A DNA stretch of 60,000 nt, taken from assembly GCF_964355755.1 (NCBI RefSeq), contig NC_092670.1, forward strand, positions 33,717,795 to 33,777,794, written 5' to 3'. Numbering within the stretch: the first letter of the stretch is position 1; every line of letters begins with the position of its first letter. Under the pieces are notes generated by a model. The model did no database searches. It was not told the DNA's origin and saw nothing but the letters and a program-made list of their open reading frames with translations. The stretch is from Antedon mediterranea (Eukaryota; Echinodermata; Crinoidea; Comatulida; Antedonidae). Shown one piece after another: positions 1-10,657 of the stretch. Made by a program: the position numbers and the translations under genes.

Positions 1-161
1 GCCAAGAAAAGTTTCCTTACTTCCACTATTATAATAAGTAATTATGAAAATGTCGTTTTTAAATACGACAATTCAATACAAACTATATTGGAACGTGTTG
101 GTTATTACTTCTTACTACCATTGCTAGGATGATTCATTGCGACGGCGTTACTTTTACTCAC

Positions 162-227
162 TACAGACGGTTCACTCATGGCAGTACCATCCGTGTTGAT
201 GTACTCGGCTGCTAAAGTACATGTTAT
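162..227 (-). pseudogene. Exon 5: continuation of the VWDE-like gene
   Basis: A TTTGTTTCAG acceptor leads in phase 0 to ITCTLAAEYINTDGTAMSEP and a GTGAGT donor at 161-156. Reading through the donor would give a stop about 20 codons later. The short length and weak homology make this the least certain exon. The frame match to exon 4 supports it. Confidence 0.45.
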
Positions 228-395
228 CTGAAACAAAACAAATCATTATAAAAGAACCTCTAAACGAATCCTAGTTTTATTATTAGAGGCTGTGCTGCGG
301 GGTAGTTGTCCTTAGAAAGGAAGTTGTTCCTGATAAAAAAAAATCTCAAAAAACATCGAGCAGATCTCTTCTTTAAATTTAATTTGAATATATTT

Positions 396-509
396 TAGCC
401 GCGTGCAACGCGACTCTACAGCTCACTGTGTCGGTCGGTTGGTCGATCGGTAATCGCTAACTCAAATTTGAGCACGCGAATGCGCTACAGGATGTATATG
501 GCCTTGTTA
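396..509 (-). mobile_element. Short (GACC)n hairpin element, copy 1
   Basis: On the minus strand it starts AACAAGGCCATATACAT, contains a degenerate GACC array and ends with a hairpin GTCGCGTTGCACGCGGCTA. It is the ~115-bp form of a family also present at 604-807, 29290-30014, 31948-32055, 44781-44899, 46551-46660 and 52607-53473. Confidence 0.7.
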
Positions 510-603
510 ATATTGATTTAATAAATATGCATTTTTGTATGTATTTAAGTTATATGTATGATTGATTATTATGTCAATGATGTTTATGAATTTAACACCT
601 TTT

Positions 604-807
604 TAGTCGCGTGGACGCGACTCTATAGTTCACTATGTCGGTCGGTCGGTCTGTCGGTCTGTCTGTCGGTCCGGTATCACTATGCGTGTTATCGCTTTTC
701 TGTACTTTTTGAACTGTTTTGATGTACAGAAAAGATTTAAAGTACATTACTTTTTGAAAGTTCATTTTTTTCTGAGAGCACGCTACTTATGGCTGTTGGC
801 CTTGTTT
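604..807 (-). mobile_element. (GACC)n hairpin element, copy 2 (204 bp)
   Basis: The ends match copy 1: CCAACAGCCATAAG at one side, and GACCGACATAGTGAACTATA followed by the palindrome AGTCGCGTCCACGCGACTAA at the other. The middle carries a mixed GACA/GACC microsatellite and about 100 bp of unique sequence. Confidence 0.7.
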
Positions 808-1069
808 ACTTTACCGGATTGCTTTTGAAAAAATAAATAACTTCTCGTATTTCGCGGATTTGCGTTGAAAACTCAAAAAAACCTCAAGCAGATCTTTTCT
901 GTTTTAAAATGAATTTTAATATAATAATTTTTAATTAAATATGCATTTTTTTTTATTGAAGTAATATGTATGACTGATTATTATTTCAATTATGTCTGTA
1001 AATTTAACACCTTTTTGTGTAATTTTTTTTTTTTGTATTGTGGTTTTTATTTAGTTTGTTGTTTCTTAC

Positions 1070-1296
1070 CAGTGTAATGCCAGAACCAAATACGCTTCTC
1101 AGCGGTTGAGTGCCCAATGTTACTGAATTACCATGAACCGCTGAAAATGCAAAGCTGTTTCTATTATCTCCTTGCGCATACCATTTCACAGTATACGACA
1201 TATTGATGTAGTGCTGCACATTGAATCTACAGATAAACTCAGTGTCACCTAAGCTTGTCTCCAATGTTGGCGAAATTGGGTTTACAGGAGGATTGT
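1070..1296 (-). pseudogene. Exon 4: Ig-like/beta-sandwich domain of the VWDE-like gene
   Basis: The exon reads NPPVNPISPTLETSLGD, then TEFICRF...YTVKWYAQGD and ends VFGSGITL. The F-x-C-x-F start and the YTVKWY strand resemble the sandwich domain that follows D8C in VWDE-type proteins. It begins after a TTTTTTCAG acceptor and ends in phase 0 at GTAAGA. No stop is seen in this exon. Confidence 0.62.
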
Positions 1297-1777
1297 CTGA
1301 AAAAACATTTTATTGGTACATTTAAATACAAATAAAAACAAATGTAATTTTCTCCCTTACATCTGCAATGTTTTGTTTTTAAATTGTTTAAAGGTTCACT
1401 TCAAATCTGGAGTGGAAAACGACCTCTTTTCTTACCCCAAGGTTCTTTTCACTTCATTATGATGATAATAATACATACATTAATCAAAACCTCAGCAGCA
1501 GCTGGGTAGATCATATGAAAAATATATCCCTTTCTAAAGAAACGTAAAATAGTTCATTTGCAAAGTAAAACATATTACTTATTAACGAGAATACTTTGTA
1601 TTTATTTTTGTTCTTGCTTTTATGTTATTAATTGTAAATTGCATTTATGGGTGTTAATATTTATGCAATTTTTGTATATGCCTGTGAGCAGGGGCAACAT
1701 TATAACGGACTATATGTCGTTCTTTGGCTAAATGAAACTTTGTTGTTGTTTTTTTTTTTGGTAAATAAATACATAAT

Positions 1778-1829
1778 ACTATGTTGATGCTTGCTGATTT
1801 TATACTATGTTGATGCTTGCTGATTTTAG
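1778..1829. repeat. 26-bp tandem duplication
   Basis: Two adjacent near-perfect copies of ACTATGTTGATGCTTGCTGA plus 6 bp lie in an intron of the VWDE-like gene. Confidence 0.85.
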
Positions 1830-1881
1830 TGGAAATAAATGTGGAATTGATTTGATTTATACAAAATAAAGATAAACTTAC

Positions 1882-1944
1882 GCATGCAGTTAGGCGTGTA
1901 ACCATTTGATGAACGTTTTCCTTGGGAACAAGGAACCTCTTTAC
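1882..1944 (-). pseudogene. Exon 3: short Cys-rich (GCC2/GCC3-like) exon
   Basis: A 63-nt symmetric 1-1 exon reads GKEVPCSQGKRSSNGYTPNC. It resembles half of a GCC2/GCC3 (ephrin-receptor-like) cysteine repeat, C-x2-G-x-x-S-x2-G-x-x-x-x-C. The acceptor is TTTTACAG and the donor GTAAGT. It joins both neighbours without frame change. Confidence 0.6.
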
Positions 1945-2390
1945 CTGTAAAACGTTTACCTTTACATCATTCAACAGTTTAATAATATTATTGTATACCT
2001 CTACAAATATCGTTTTTTGAAAACGCCTAAAATGTAATGACTTAATATTATTATTAATTTGTCGAAATTTTAAATGACGGAAAAATTAATAATTGATTAC
2101 GGGTAATAGTCTAGCTTTCAAGTATATTTGGTTGAACTTATGTCATACTAATTGTATAATATATTATATAAAACTGATTAAGCAAATGCGTCAATAAATG
2201 ATACAAAAAATGTCCCGTGTTGTCCTGTTTGTTTTTTTTTTCATTTTCTATGGGCTGCCTTATACAAGCTTTGCTTTTTAGGAATGTTGCCCCTCTTATT
2301 TTAATAATTTTTACTGTTAATTTTTATTTTCTATGAAAGACAAGAGAAATAAATGTTACTTTGATTGATTGATTGATTGATAGGTTGTAC

Positions 2391-2567
2391 CTGCACAAAA
2401 TCCCTCATTACAATTAGGAGGCTGGAACAACTTGTAGACATAGTACCCATTACAGTTTTATATATTAATGGTGCGTGTGTCTGTACAGCAGTTATCGTCT
2501 CCATTGGTACTTTCACTCGTGCATACTTGTCTTGTTGCAATTCCTTCTTGTGGACTTGGATGATTAC
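2391..2567 (-). pseudogene. Exon 2: D8C domain with in-frame TAA
   Basis: After the phase-1 junction the exon reads RQVCTSE...NCCTDTRTINI, stop, NCNGYYVYKLFQPPNC. This fits the D8C cysteine domain of uromodulin, GP2, OIT3 and VWDE: paired Cys, then a hydrophobic strand, then NC-x-GYYVY-x-L-x2-P-x2-C. The stop at 2460-2458 replaces the residue before NCNGYYVY. The downstream frame and the donor stay intact. Confidence 0.75.
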
Positions 2568-2984
2568 CTGCAGAATCATACAAACAAAAAAAGTAAGTTA
2601 CTTGTAAAATGTCATACACTGTAGGTCCAGATATATTATTTTTAAATAACTCTTACAGTATTGAGTTAAATGGGCATAACTAGAAAGTAGTACTTCTGCA
2701 TCATTTGTCATTAGTTTCGTGTTACTATGATGTACGGTTTACGAGTTCTGAGGAATTGAACATTATCTAAGGTCAAAGGTTAGATTTTATATCTAAAATC
2801 TTAAAAGTTTCCGATACGTTCAATTCAATAAGTTCAATTTGAAGTATATATCCTTTTTTGTATAAATGTGTAAACTCTATGTTCACTTGTAATCTTGTAT
2901 CTAATTTTAATTTTAATGTCCCAATTCGTAGACTTTGTTCAAACTCAATGTTGCATGTACAATTTGTCTGTAAATAATGTTTGT

Positions 2985-3947
2985 ATGAATATTCATATTC
3001 ATATTCATTTATTATCCAGAAAAAATAATACAAAAACAATACAAAAAGCATATATTACATAGAACAACAACAAGCAGAGAAAAAGCGCAGAACACTATCC
3101 TGGCGGATTGTCAAAAAGCAAAAAATATCGCTATAAAAGACTCTCCTGATAGTGCTGGTGGCAAAATAACATTAACAAGGATAAACATTTAACAACCCGG
3201 TAACATAGAATTTATATAAAACAGAATAAAAATTGCAATCATTATAAATAAACATGTCTGTTATATATACCGGAATCTCATCCCACATCCGTGGAAATGA
3301 AATAAAAACAGAATAAAAAAAAGCATTAGTACGAGACTTCTCATGTCTGAAAACAAGTTTCTCACTTCTACGTTCAACAGGTTTAGGTAGCAAAGCACCA
3401 TCAATTAGGAAATCTGTACAGAGGCACTTCACAACAAATTTAACACGGATGAATTTAAGTCTATTATAAATCGTGGGTAATTTTAGAGTCCGTAACCTTT
3501 GTTCGTATGACGGCCGCATGTCATAATCCATGTGAAAAAAACGTGGGAAGCATGATCGTGTAAAGCGTCTCTGAACAGATTCAATCTGATTGATGGTGCT
3601 TTGCAGAAATGGAAACCAGACAGGTGAAGCGTATTCAATTACAGGCCTAATGATAGACTTAAATAATTTAGGAAAAACGGTCTGATCATTGGTTCTAACA
3701 CACCTCTTTGTGTGTACAGCATAGGTGCATTTGGTGGGCGATAGAAGCATCCGATCAAGATCTTACCAAGCTTACATGTAATCTCAGCCCATACAATTTC
3801 CAGGTTGTTGTGTTTAAACGCAGTTGTTGTTGGTTTACACGCATCACTGATGACCAGCATCACTCCACCACCATGCCTATTTCGATCGTTCCTGAATATC
3901 TGGTAACCACTCTCTATATATTTGATAGAATTTGTTGTTTGTAACAA
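2985..3947 (-). mobile_element. LINE relic with internal deletion (endonuclease joined to RT C-terminus)
   Basis: 3947-3740 encodes an AP-endonuclease segment (IFRNDRNRHGGGVMLVI...LIGCFYRPPNAP). A second frame from about 3750 to 3172 encodes the C-terminal part of a non-LTR reverse transcriptase (LFKSIIRPVIEYASPVWFPF, then RTNAFFYSVF...MWDEIP). The catalytic YADD core between them is gone. The 3' end is a short GAATAT repeat near 2985-3010, a usual CR1/Jockey-like tail. It lies in intron 1 of the VWDE-like gene. Confidence 0.78.
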
Positions 3948-4031
3948 CTGTGTTTGTCAAAATCCTGAATTAGATATATTTGATAGAATTTGTTGTTTGT
4001 AACAACTGTGTTTGTCAAAATCCTGAATTAG
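3916..4031. repeat. 58-bp tandem duplication
   Basis: Two direct copies begin TATATTTGATAGAATTTG, 58 bp apart, beside the 5' end of the LINE relic. Confidence 0.85.
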
Positions 4032-4154
4032 ATATCTTTTTTGTACCTTTTTAAAGTTTGTAAGTGTATCGTCCATGAATTAGTTAACAATGCTGCCAAT
4101 ACTTTTACTTTTTTTTTGTTTTATTTTTATAAGTGTGATTTTATATATATTTGT

Positions 4155-4300
4155 CTTGTCATCCAATTGTCAGTCGGCAGAATGTCATGACGGTCGAGTG
4201 CATGTCGGTCAATTGTCTGTCGGCGAAGTGTCCTGTTGGCTTTATTGTCATTAAAATGTCATGTCGTCCAAATGTTCTGCAGAAGACAAATTGTTCGGTC
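4155..4300. repeat. Degenerate minisatellite of AATGTC/TGTCGG motifs
   Basis: AATGTCATG, AATTGTCTGTCGGC, AAGTGTCCTGTTGGC and AAATGTCATGTCGTCC recur at about 17-20 bp spacing. No coding signal is convincing here. Confidence 0.5.
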
Positions 4301-5118
4301 TGCGAAATGTGAGTACGCAAAACATCCGATAACCTACCAAACAACCATATCGGCTTGAGAACACTACATCTACCCGTCTTAACACACTCTATTGGCATCT
4401 CCCCACCGCCTACTCAGTAAAACGATACCAGTAGTCTATCAGTCCAGTGTAACATTTGAGGTTTTTGGCTTCAGCAACGTAGTTAATACTTCGCCAAGGT
4501 TGATTAACATCAATATATGCAGTACAAGGGTTATCTAAAATTAATGTATAGATAGATGTGGAGCAGCTCTCTTTTTTTTTATTGTTAATCTTCATCTTTC
4601 GCTAAATTGTTAAAGAACTATGCGTCAAATGTACGTATTATTTATTTTCATAAACATAATTGTTAAAATGTTATTAAAAAGTAGGAATAAACAATTAATG
4701 TTAGATTATGTCATACTTGTTTTGATATTTCTTTTTTTTAACTCATAACATTGCTTTATTCACTTTGATAATCATTTTTTCATAACTGCCTTTCAGATAT
4801 CAATTCAATTCACAACGCATAAACATAAATATAAAACTCGTATGCGTACGCAAGAACGTTGAGCTTCAACATTTTAAAGTTTTCAAAATAAATGTCTGAT
4901 CAAATTAAAGCATCTTTCATAACATTTTGAGCGTTTGAATCTTTTTTTTCACGTCACGGACGCATTTTTTGCGCATAGCACGTAAGTTGCGTTAAGTTCA
5001 TTTTTCAATGGGAAATTTACTTTTACCTATTCTGCACTCTATACACAGTACATACTTTATAATATTCTATTATATAATGGCAGAACTCAGCATCACTAAG
5101 CGTATAGAGTATACTGTA

Positions 5119-5263
5119 TGTAATTTATTCATATTAGCAATTTAACGTCTGGATTGGAGACTAATAAAGGAGTTCTACAAGATGGCTGAACATTAGCACA
5201 TGGTCTGATTTCTTAGTGAAATACTTAGTGTTATCATTCATTCCCAGAGCACAATATATAACA
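5119..5263 (+). repeat. 5' LTR
   Basis: The 145-bp LTR begins TGTAATTTATTCATATTAGC and ends ATATATAACA. It carries a stretch around GATTTCTTAGTGAAATAC that the 3' LTR lacks. Confidence 0.88.
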
Positions 5264-5318
5264 TTGGCGACGAGAATTGTGGATAAGTGAACTCCGTGAA
5301 TATTATAAGTAAGCAATA

Positions 5319-5975
5319 ATGTCTAAATTTGACATATCGATGGAGTATTTTGATCCAACCATACAAGAATGGGCGAGATGGATCGCCAGGTTTGATAACT
5401 ACTTAGTGGCGGCGAACGTGACTGCTGACGTAAGGAAGAGAGCACTACTGCTACACTTCATTGGCCCAGGTAACTTTAACACATTCGAAATGCTACCAAA
5501 TAAAGGTACTGACATACGTACAGGCAAAAGAAGCTTTGAAAAATTACTTCTTACCATCATCGAACAGTGAATTTTAAAGATCGAAATTTAGAAAGTTACA
5601 GCAAAATAAAGGTGAGCGCATTGACGTGTATCACATTAGACTACGTGAACAAGCTGATAAGTGTGATTTGATTTCCATGATATTAGTGGAGAGATTAAAT
5701 CACATATTATTCAATCGACAACAGATTCTAAGCTAAGAAAATTTGGTTTGAAAACGGTTGGATGTACATTAGATGAGTTACTTCTACAGGGTAGGACAAA
5801 TGAACTAACAACTAAACAATCAAATGAAATGGAGAACTTTGATAATACTAGTAGTAGTATGCCTAGTCGAAGTGGCGAGACTAAGGCAGGTCATTCAGTT
5901 AATAAAATAACTCAAGCGAAGCAATGTAATAAGTGTGGTTCTACACCAGGCTATAATAATAATAATAATAACTAG
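5319..5975 (+). pseudogene. Ty3 gag remnant
   Basis: The first frame (5319-5570) starts MSKFDISMEYFDPTIQEWAR and reads like a Ty3 gag capsid N-terminus (ARWIARFDNYLVAANV). A frameshift separates it from a second frame (5748-5975) ending AKQCNKCGSTPGY. That is the first half (C-x2-C) of a CCHC zinc knuckle, and the rest is cut off by the insertion at 5972. The middle stays homologous but out of frame. Confidence 0.75.
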
Positions 5976-6880
5976 AATTTAATTCGTCACTTTGACGAAT
6001 TATAGGTGATCATTTTTATCATTTTAATAAAATTAACATTTTTTAAACATGCATGTACGTTAACATACGATCGTTAAAAGTTGATGTACGCCATCCTATG
6101 ACATGATTGCATATACACTTATAGTGCTGAGTTCTAACTATGTGTCATATAATATGTACAGTATATACTGTATATCTATACATATACAGTGTAGCATAGG
6201 TGAAATTACGGGACTCATATCGTGTTCTAATTTTTTGGTATGATGGAATTTTCAAAATAAACTCGAAGATGACAATTTCGAAAGATAATGAATTGAGCAA
6301 ATAAATATAAGGATTGGAAGAAAATTTGACACGTAGAAGCGCAATGCGCGGTCTTTGAAATTTGTATAACTTTGACTAAAGAAATTTAAAAACTACTTTT
6401 TAACTTCAACTGGCCATATGATAACATCACAACATCCGATAGGCTTAATTTTAATATGAATTTATATCTACATTTCATCAACTTTCATAATAACTTATAA
6501 TCTTCAAGGTCACCTTTAATTCTGAAGAGCTATAAAATATTCAAATGTATGGTGTAGCTGAAATTACACGACCTACGTTATTCAAGTTTTTACGCGTGAT
6601 GACGTCATCAAAATAAAAATGTTGACAACTCATTAGAAGAATAATTAATTGAGCAAGCACATACTAAAAGTTGTGCGAAAATCAGGCTCAAATAACGGAG
6701 ATGCGCTCTAATGAATGTGATAACCCACACAAAAAGAAAAAAATTCCTAATTTTTAAATTCAAGTGGCCATTTGATGACGTCATACCATTTTGTACGTCT
6801 AATGTGTATATACATTTGTATCTACAACTTATTGGCTTCCATAATAAGTTAAAAAAATTGGGGTAGTTTATCCATCCTGT
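5972..6880 (-). mobile_element. Helitron-like non-autonomous element nested in Ty3
   Basis: On the minus strand the element ends with hairpin AATTCGTCAAAGTGACGAATT (arms of 9), a few bases, then CTAG followed by T. This is a Helitron-type 3' end. The interior matches the plus-strand element at 21389-22666, including GACGTCATC and GTGGCCATTTGATGACGTCA segments. The other end runs into an A-rich stretch near 6880-6945 and is not defined. Confidence 0.6.
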
Positions 6881-6950
6881 AATTGGCGGGTTACTCGCTG
6901 TTGGATGACTATGAAATAAAATAAAAAAATAAAAATAAAAAAAATAAAAA

Positions 6951-7376
6951 TTGTTTGAGTCTGATAAGAACGGTATTACAGGAGAAAAAGTTCATATTAA
7001 CATGAAACAAAATGTTCAACCCATATATTGTAAAGCTAGATTTGTACCATATACAATGAAATCTAAAGTAGAAAGAGAGTTGGTTAGATTAGAAAATGAA
7101 CATGTACTAACGAAAGTAGAAAAATCAAATTGGGCATCACCTATAGTAGTAGTTCCTAAATCCGACGGTACTGTTAGAATCTGTGGGGACTATAGTGTTA
7201 CCATAAACCAACATGTGACAGATGAAGAATACAGCTTACCCAGTGCTGATGATTTGTACTCTGAACTTTCAAGGAAACGTGTATTTACAAAGCTTGACTT
7301 ATCATATGCGTGCACACAGTTGAATATTGAGGAAGAGGGTAAAGAGTTTGTAACTATAAACACACACAAGTGTTAG
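6951..7376 (+). pseudogene. Ty3 reverse transcriptase N-terminal fragment
   Basis: It encodes ERELVRLENEHVLTKVE, then WASPIVVVPKSDGTVRICGD and FTKLDLSYACTQL, covering the RT finger region and motif A with its catalytic Asp. The reading stops after FVTINTHKC, so the YxDD motif, RNase H and the integrase zinc finger are missing. The integrase frame starts 4 nt downstream, so a deletion joined the two. Confidence 0.85.
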
Positions 7377-7379
7377 GAG

Positions 7380-8192
7380 TTGTTACCTACCACACCACTT
7401 ATTCCTTGGAAATGGCCAACTAGACCATTCCAGAGAATTCACATTGATTTTTGTGAGAAGGATAAAGATAATTTCTTAGTGTTAATTGATAGTCACTTAA
7501 AGTGGTTAGAGGTAGTGCATATGAAAACAACCACAAGTACTAGAACCATTGAGGAACTAAAACTAATATTTGCACGTTTCGGTTTACCCGAGGAAATTGT
7601 TTGTGATAACGGTCCTCAGTTTTCAAGTACAGACTTTGAAATATTTTACCAAAATAATGGTATAATGGCATTAACGTTTTCATCTGTATATCATGCACCC
7701 ACTAATGGAGCTGCCGAAAGATCGGTTAGAGTCATTAAAGATGCGTTAAAAAAACAAGTGATTGAAGGCAAAAAGGATAATATCAAAGTTAGACTAGCTA
7801 ACTTTTTATTCAGATACAGAATGACACCTCATACAACTACTAAGTGTACACCATCTGAATTATTTCTGAAAAGAAATTTAAGAACAAGACTGTCATTAGT
7901 AAATCCTAGTTTAGCGGAACGAATAGAATGTAAACAATATAGCCAAAAACTCCATAAAGATCCTAAAACACAATCAGAAAGAATCTTTTCAGTGTCAGAC
8001 AAAGTAAAAGTGAAAAACATGAGAACACAAGGTAAAGGACAAGACAAATGGCTAAATGGCATTGTAATAAAGTTATTAGGTCCAAGAAAGTATGAAGTTA
8101 AAATAGGACGATTGGTTAATTTTAATACATCTAATCAAATGATGTTGGATACCACATCTGATGTAAAGAGAGAGAAAGGAAAAGGGAAATAA
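7380..8192 (+). pseudogene. Ty3 integrase core and C-terminus
   Basis: A 270-residue open frame holds an rve integrase core. The catalytic triad is visible as D23 (IHIDF), D76 (CDNGPQF) and E113 (GAAERS), with the expected D-x36-E spacing. A GPY/F-like motif follows (LLGPRKYEV). The N-terminal HHCC finger is absent because of the upstream deletion. The open frame suggests fairly recent insertion, but without RT the element cannot be autonomous. Confidence 0.88.
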
Positions 8193-8368
8193 GATGTAAT
8201 CATTATATAGTTAATTTAAATCTAGAAGATCTTGTTTTTGTTATATGCATTATGTTTATTGTTACTTAGTTTTAGAATGTTATGTTAGATAGCCATACTA
8301 TAATTAATACTGTATTTTACAAAACCAATACCTGTATCACTTGACTCAATTTTAAAAGAAAGAAGTAA

Positions 8369-8494
8369 TGTAATATATTCATATTAGCAATTTAACGTCT
8401 GGATTGGAGACTAATAAAGGAGTTCTACAAGATGGCTGAACATTAGCACATGGTCTTAGTGTTATCATTCATTCCCAGAGCACAATATATAACA
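8369..8494 (+). repeat. 3' LTR
   Basis: The 126-bp LTR differs from the 5' LTR by one deletion of about 19 bp (GGTCTTAGTG in place of the longer segment) and a few substitutions. Confidence 0.88.
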
Positions 8495-8906
8495 CTGTAC
8501 ATCAGACCATAGGATGGAATACTGTACTTTATCAACATTTTGCTCCTGTTAATGTAATTTATAAGGTTAAATGTGAGTAAAATTATTAACAATGATCACT
8601 TCGCAAATTTGACGATTTAAATTCTATTTGTTAACAAACAATTTTTAACATGTTAAAGATGGTTTGTTTATGCTCAGTGTTTTACCAATACATTATGAGT
8701 GTTTTGAACTAAGATTACCGGCATTCCATAAAAACTATGTTGCCAGTGATCTACGATTACTAAATTTATATTGTACTTTTTTAATTTTTGTCATAATACA
8801 TTTACATAAGTGAAAATATTATGGTTATAACATAGAAATAAAATATGTTAATTAACAAAAAACACAATACAATACTGCATGACTGTAAAGGGTTTATAAA
8901 ACTTAC

Positions 8907-9936
8907 CGTCAATTAATTGTTCACAGCAGCTACCTGTATACGGAAAAGGACAATCCACACAAGAATCAGATGATGCTGTTCCACGTATACATCCTTGTGA
9001 ACAAACGCAAGTATTTTGATTTTCACAGGTTTTGTGTTGTTCTGATAAGCCATTACATGTCATACCTCCACAGGACTCTGGCGTCATTACAATACGGATT
9101 CTTGTCTGTGTACCATTTCCACAAGTTACAGAACAGGATGTCCATTCTTGCCAATCACCCCAAACGCAAATAATACTTTCACCAGAAGGCTCACTACACG
9201 TTGTGCCTCCACAATACTCTGACATCTCCACACATCGTGTTCTTGTCTGTGTACCACCACTTCCACAAGTTACAGAACAAGCTGTCCATTCTTGCCAATC
9301 ACCCCAAGCACAATTGACTGGACTGTAACCAGAGCAACTTCTCTGTTGTTCAGAAGGCTCACTACACGTGGTACCTCCACAATACTCTGACGTCTCCACA
9401 CATCGTGTTCTTGTCTGTGTACCACCACTACCACAAGTTACAGAACAAGCTGTCCATTCATGCCAATCCCCCCAAGCACAATCGACTGGACTGTAACCAG
9501 AGCAACTTCTCTGTTGATGAGAAATTCCAGTGCATGCAGAACCTCCACAGAATTCGGATCTTGCCTTAGTACGTACTCTTGTCTGTGTCCCACCACTACC
9601 ACAAGATACGGAGCATGGCGACCATCCTTGCCAAGTACTCCATGAACAATTAATAATAGCTTGACCTGAGCAACTTTCGCTATCTGAGGCATCCCCACTA
9701 CTACATGCTGAACCTCCACCTGACGCTGCGGTCACCACACTTCGTGTTTTAGTTCGTGTACCGCCATTTCCACAAGTTACAGAACAAGCACTCCATGGTT
9801 GCCAATTACTCCAGACGCAGTTAACGACAGGAGGTGACCTTCGCCGCCGACGTCTACGTCATCGGAAAAATGCATCCACACAAAGTAGCTGAACAACAAA
9901 AACACATAAGAAGAGCATTCCTAGAGAAACCTTCAT
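8907..9936 (-). pseudogene. Exon 1: signal peptide, five TSP1 repeats, EGF-like segment
   Basis: ATG at 9936 gives the hydrophobic leader MKVSLGMLFLCVFVVQLLC, so the protein would be secreted. Codon 26 is TGA, followed by seven Arg. Five TSP1 repeats follow, each with W-x2-W and CSVTCG or CSVSCG cores; the first starts near residue 40. Repeats 3 and 4 are almost identical in DNA, suggesting recent duplication. Repeat 4 is about 8 residues shorter in frame and lacks the segment with a conserved Cys. A Cys-rich EGF-like stretch (CSQGCIRG...CPFPYTGSCC) closes the exon before a GTAAGT donor at 8906-8901. A TTTTTTTAAG stretch directly before the ATG could be an acceptor, so a 5' UTR intron is possible. 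The downstream open frame from about 9852 is uninterrupted. Confidence 0.8.
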
Positions 9937-10640
9937 CTTAAAAAAACAAAATCACAAAATAATTATCAATATACAGTAATATCAAAATCATGGCAACGTC
10001 TTTGCTATTTTTACCAGTGTTTAGAGTTTTTTCGTCATTAAATTATTATATAGTTTGCATAGTATTTTTATAATTAATAGTTTATAAAGATAGATAACAA
10101 ACTTACTCGCTATTCAAGGAAATTGGTTAATTAATAACTTCACAACAACAAACACAAACAACAAACAAAGCAAAATTTGTATTTGTATTATTGCATGTTT
10201 AATTCTATTAACAACCGAGCACCGGATTATTTTAAAACTATTGTACAGGCATGCATTTTAAATATAATATCTGGTTAATTGTACATAAATCACATATTTG
10301 TAACATAAATCAAGACGAAAAAACATGAATTTTCCTTAATATAGTCAAATACAAAATTTGGCCAAATTCTGCTATAAAACCAGGAAGACTTTTTTTCAGT
10401 AGTTAGGTAGTTTAACCTAATGTAATAACATGTCTGGTGACTCCCTAGAAGGTAAAAAAAGATGGTGGATATACGATGTATAATTTTTGTGATGGGATAA
10501 CATTTTTTACCACACCGTTTATTTTTCATAGCTTTTTAAAATGCCTCTCTATTTACAAATTTTGTGTCCAAAAGAATAGAGATTTTACTTTGTAATTTGA
10601 TACATCAAATCAAATCAAAATTGTATCCATACAGATAAGA
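9937..10640. other. No gene recognised upstream of the VWDE-like locus
   Basis: AT-rich sequence with only short open frames that lack homology or codon structure. It may hold the promoter and 5' UTR exon of the minus-strand VWDE-like gene. No clear TATA box could be chosen. Confidence 0.5.
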
Positions 10641-10657
10641 AAGTGCTTATTTTCAAT

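Larger units (their letters stand above)
5119..8494 (+). mobile_element. Decayed Ty3/Gypsy LTR retrotransposon with 5-bp TSD
   Basis: Two short LTRs (5119-5263 and 8369-8494) bracket gag, reverse transcriptase and integrase remains. CTGTA occurs directly before the 5' LTR (5114-5118) and directly after the 3' LTR (8495-8499), a target-site duplication. A primer-binding-like TGGCGACGAGAATTG follows the 5' LTR. A purine run (AAAAGAAAGAAG) precedes the 3' LTR. The internal region is broken by gag frameshifts, a Helitron-like insertion from 5972, and loss of the sequence between RT motif A and the integrase core. It sits in intron 1 of the VWDE-like pseudogene, in the opposite orientation. Confidence 0.88.
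162..9936 (-). pseudogene. VWDE-like secreted protein (TSP1 x5, EGF-like, D8C, Cys-rich, Ig-like), disrupted
   Basis: Five exons splice in consistent frame: 9936-8907, 2567-2391, 1944-1882, 1296-1070 and 227-162, each with AG acceptor and GT donor. The first three introns are phase 1 and the fourth is phase 0. The domain order D8C, GCC2/GCC3-like exon, Ig-like matches the N-terminal part of VWDE (von Willebrand factor D and EGF domain) proteins. The VWD and EGF part would lie beyond the window start. TSP1 repeats replace the usual N-terminus. Two in-frame stops are present: TGA at codon 26 (9861-9859), just before a run of seven Arg codons, and TAA at 2460-2458 inside D8C. Every splice phase is nevertheless intact, so the decay looks recent, or the allele is a null. 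Sequencing error at both stops is the alternative. Confidence 0.72.

Noticed and set aside
8970-9328. Plus-strand frames across the TSP1 exon
   Set aside because: Antisense shadows of the Cys/Gly-rich TSP1 coding sequence.
9859-9861. TGA read as selenocysteine
   Set aside because: It lies in an Arg-codon run after a signal peptide, no SECIS element is visible, and a second unrelated stop (TAA) exists downstream.
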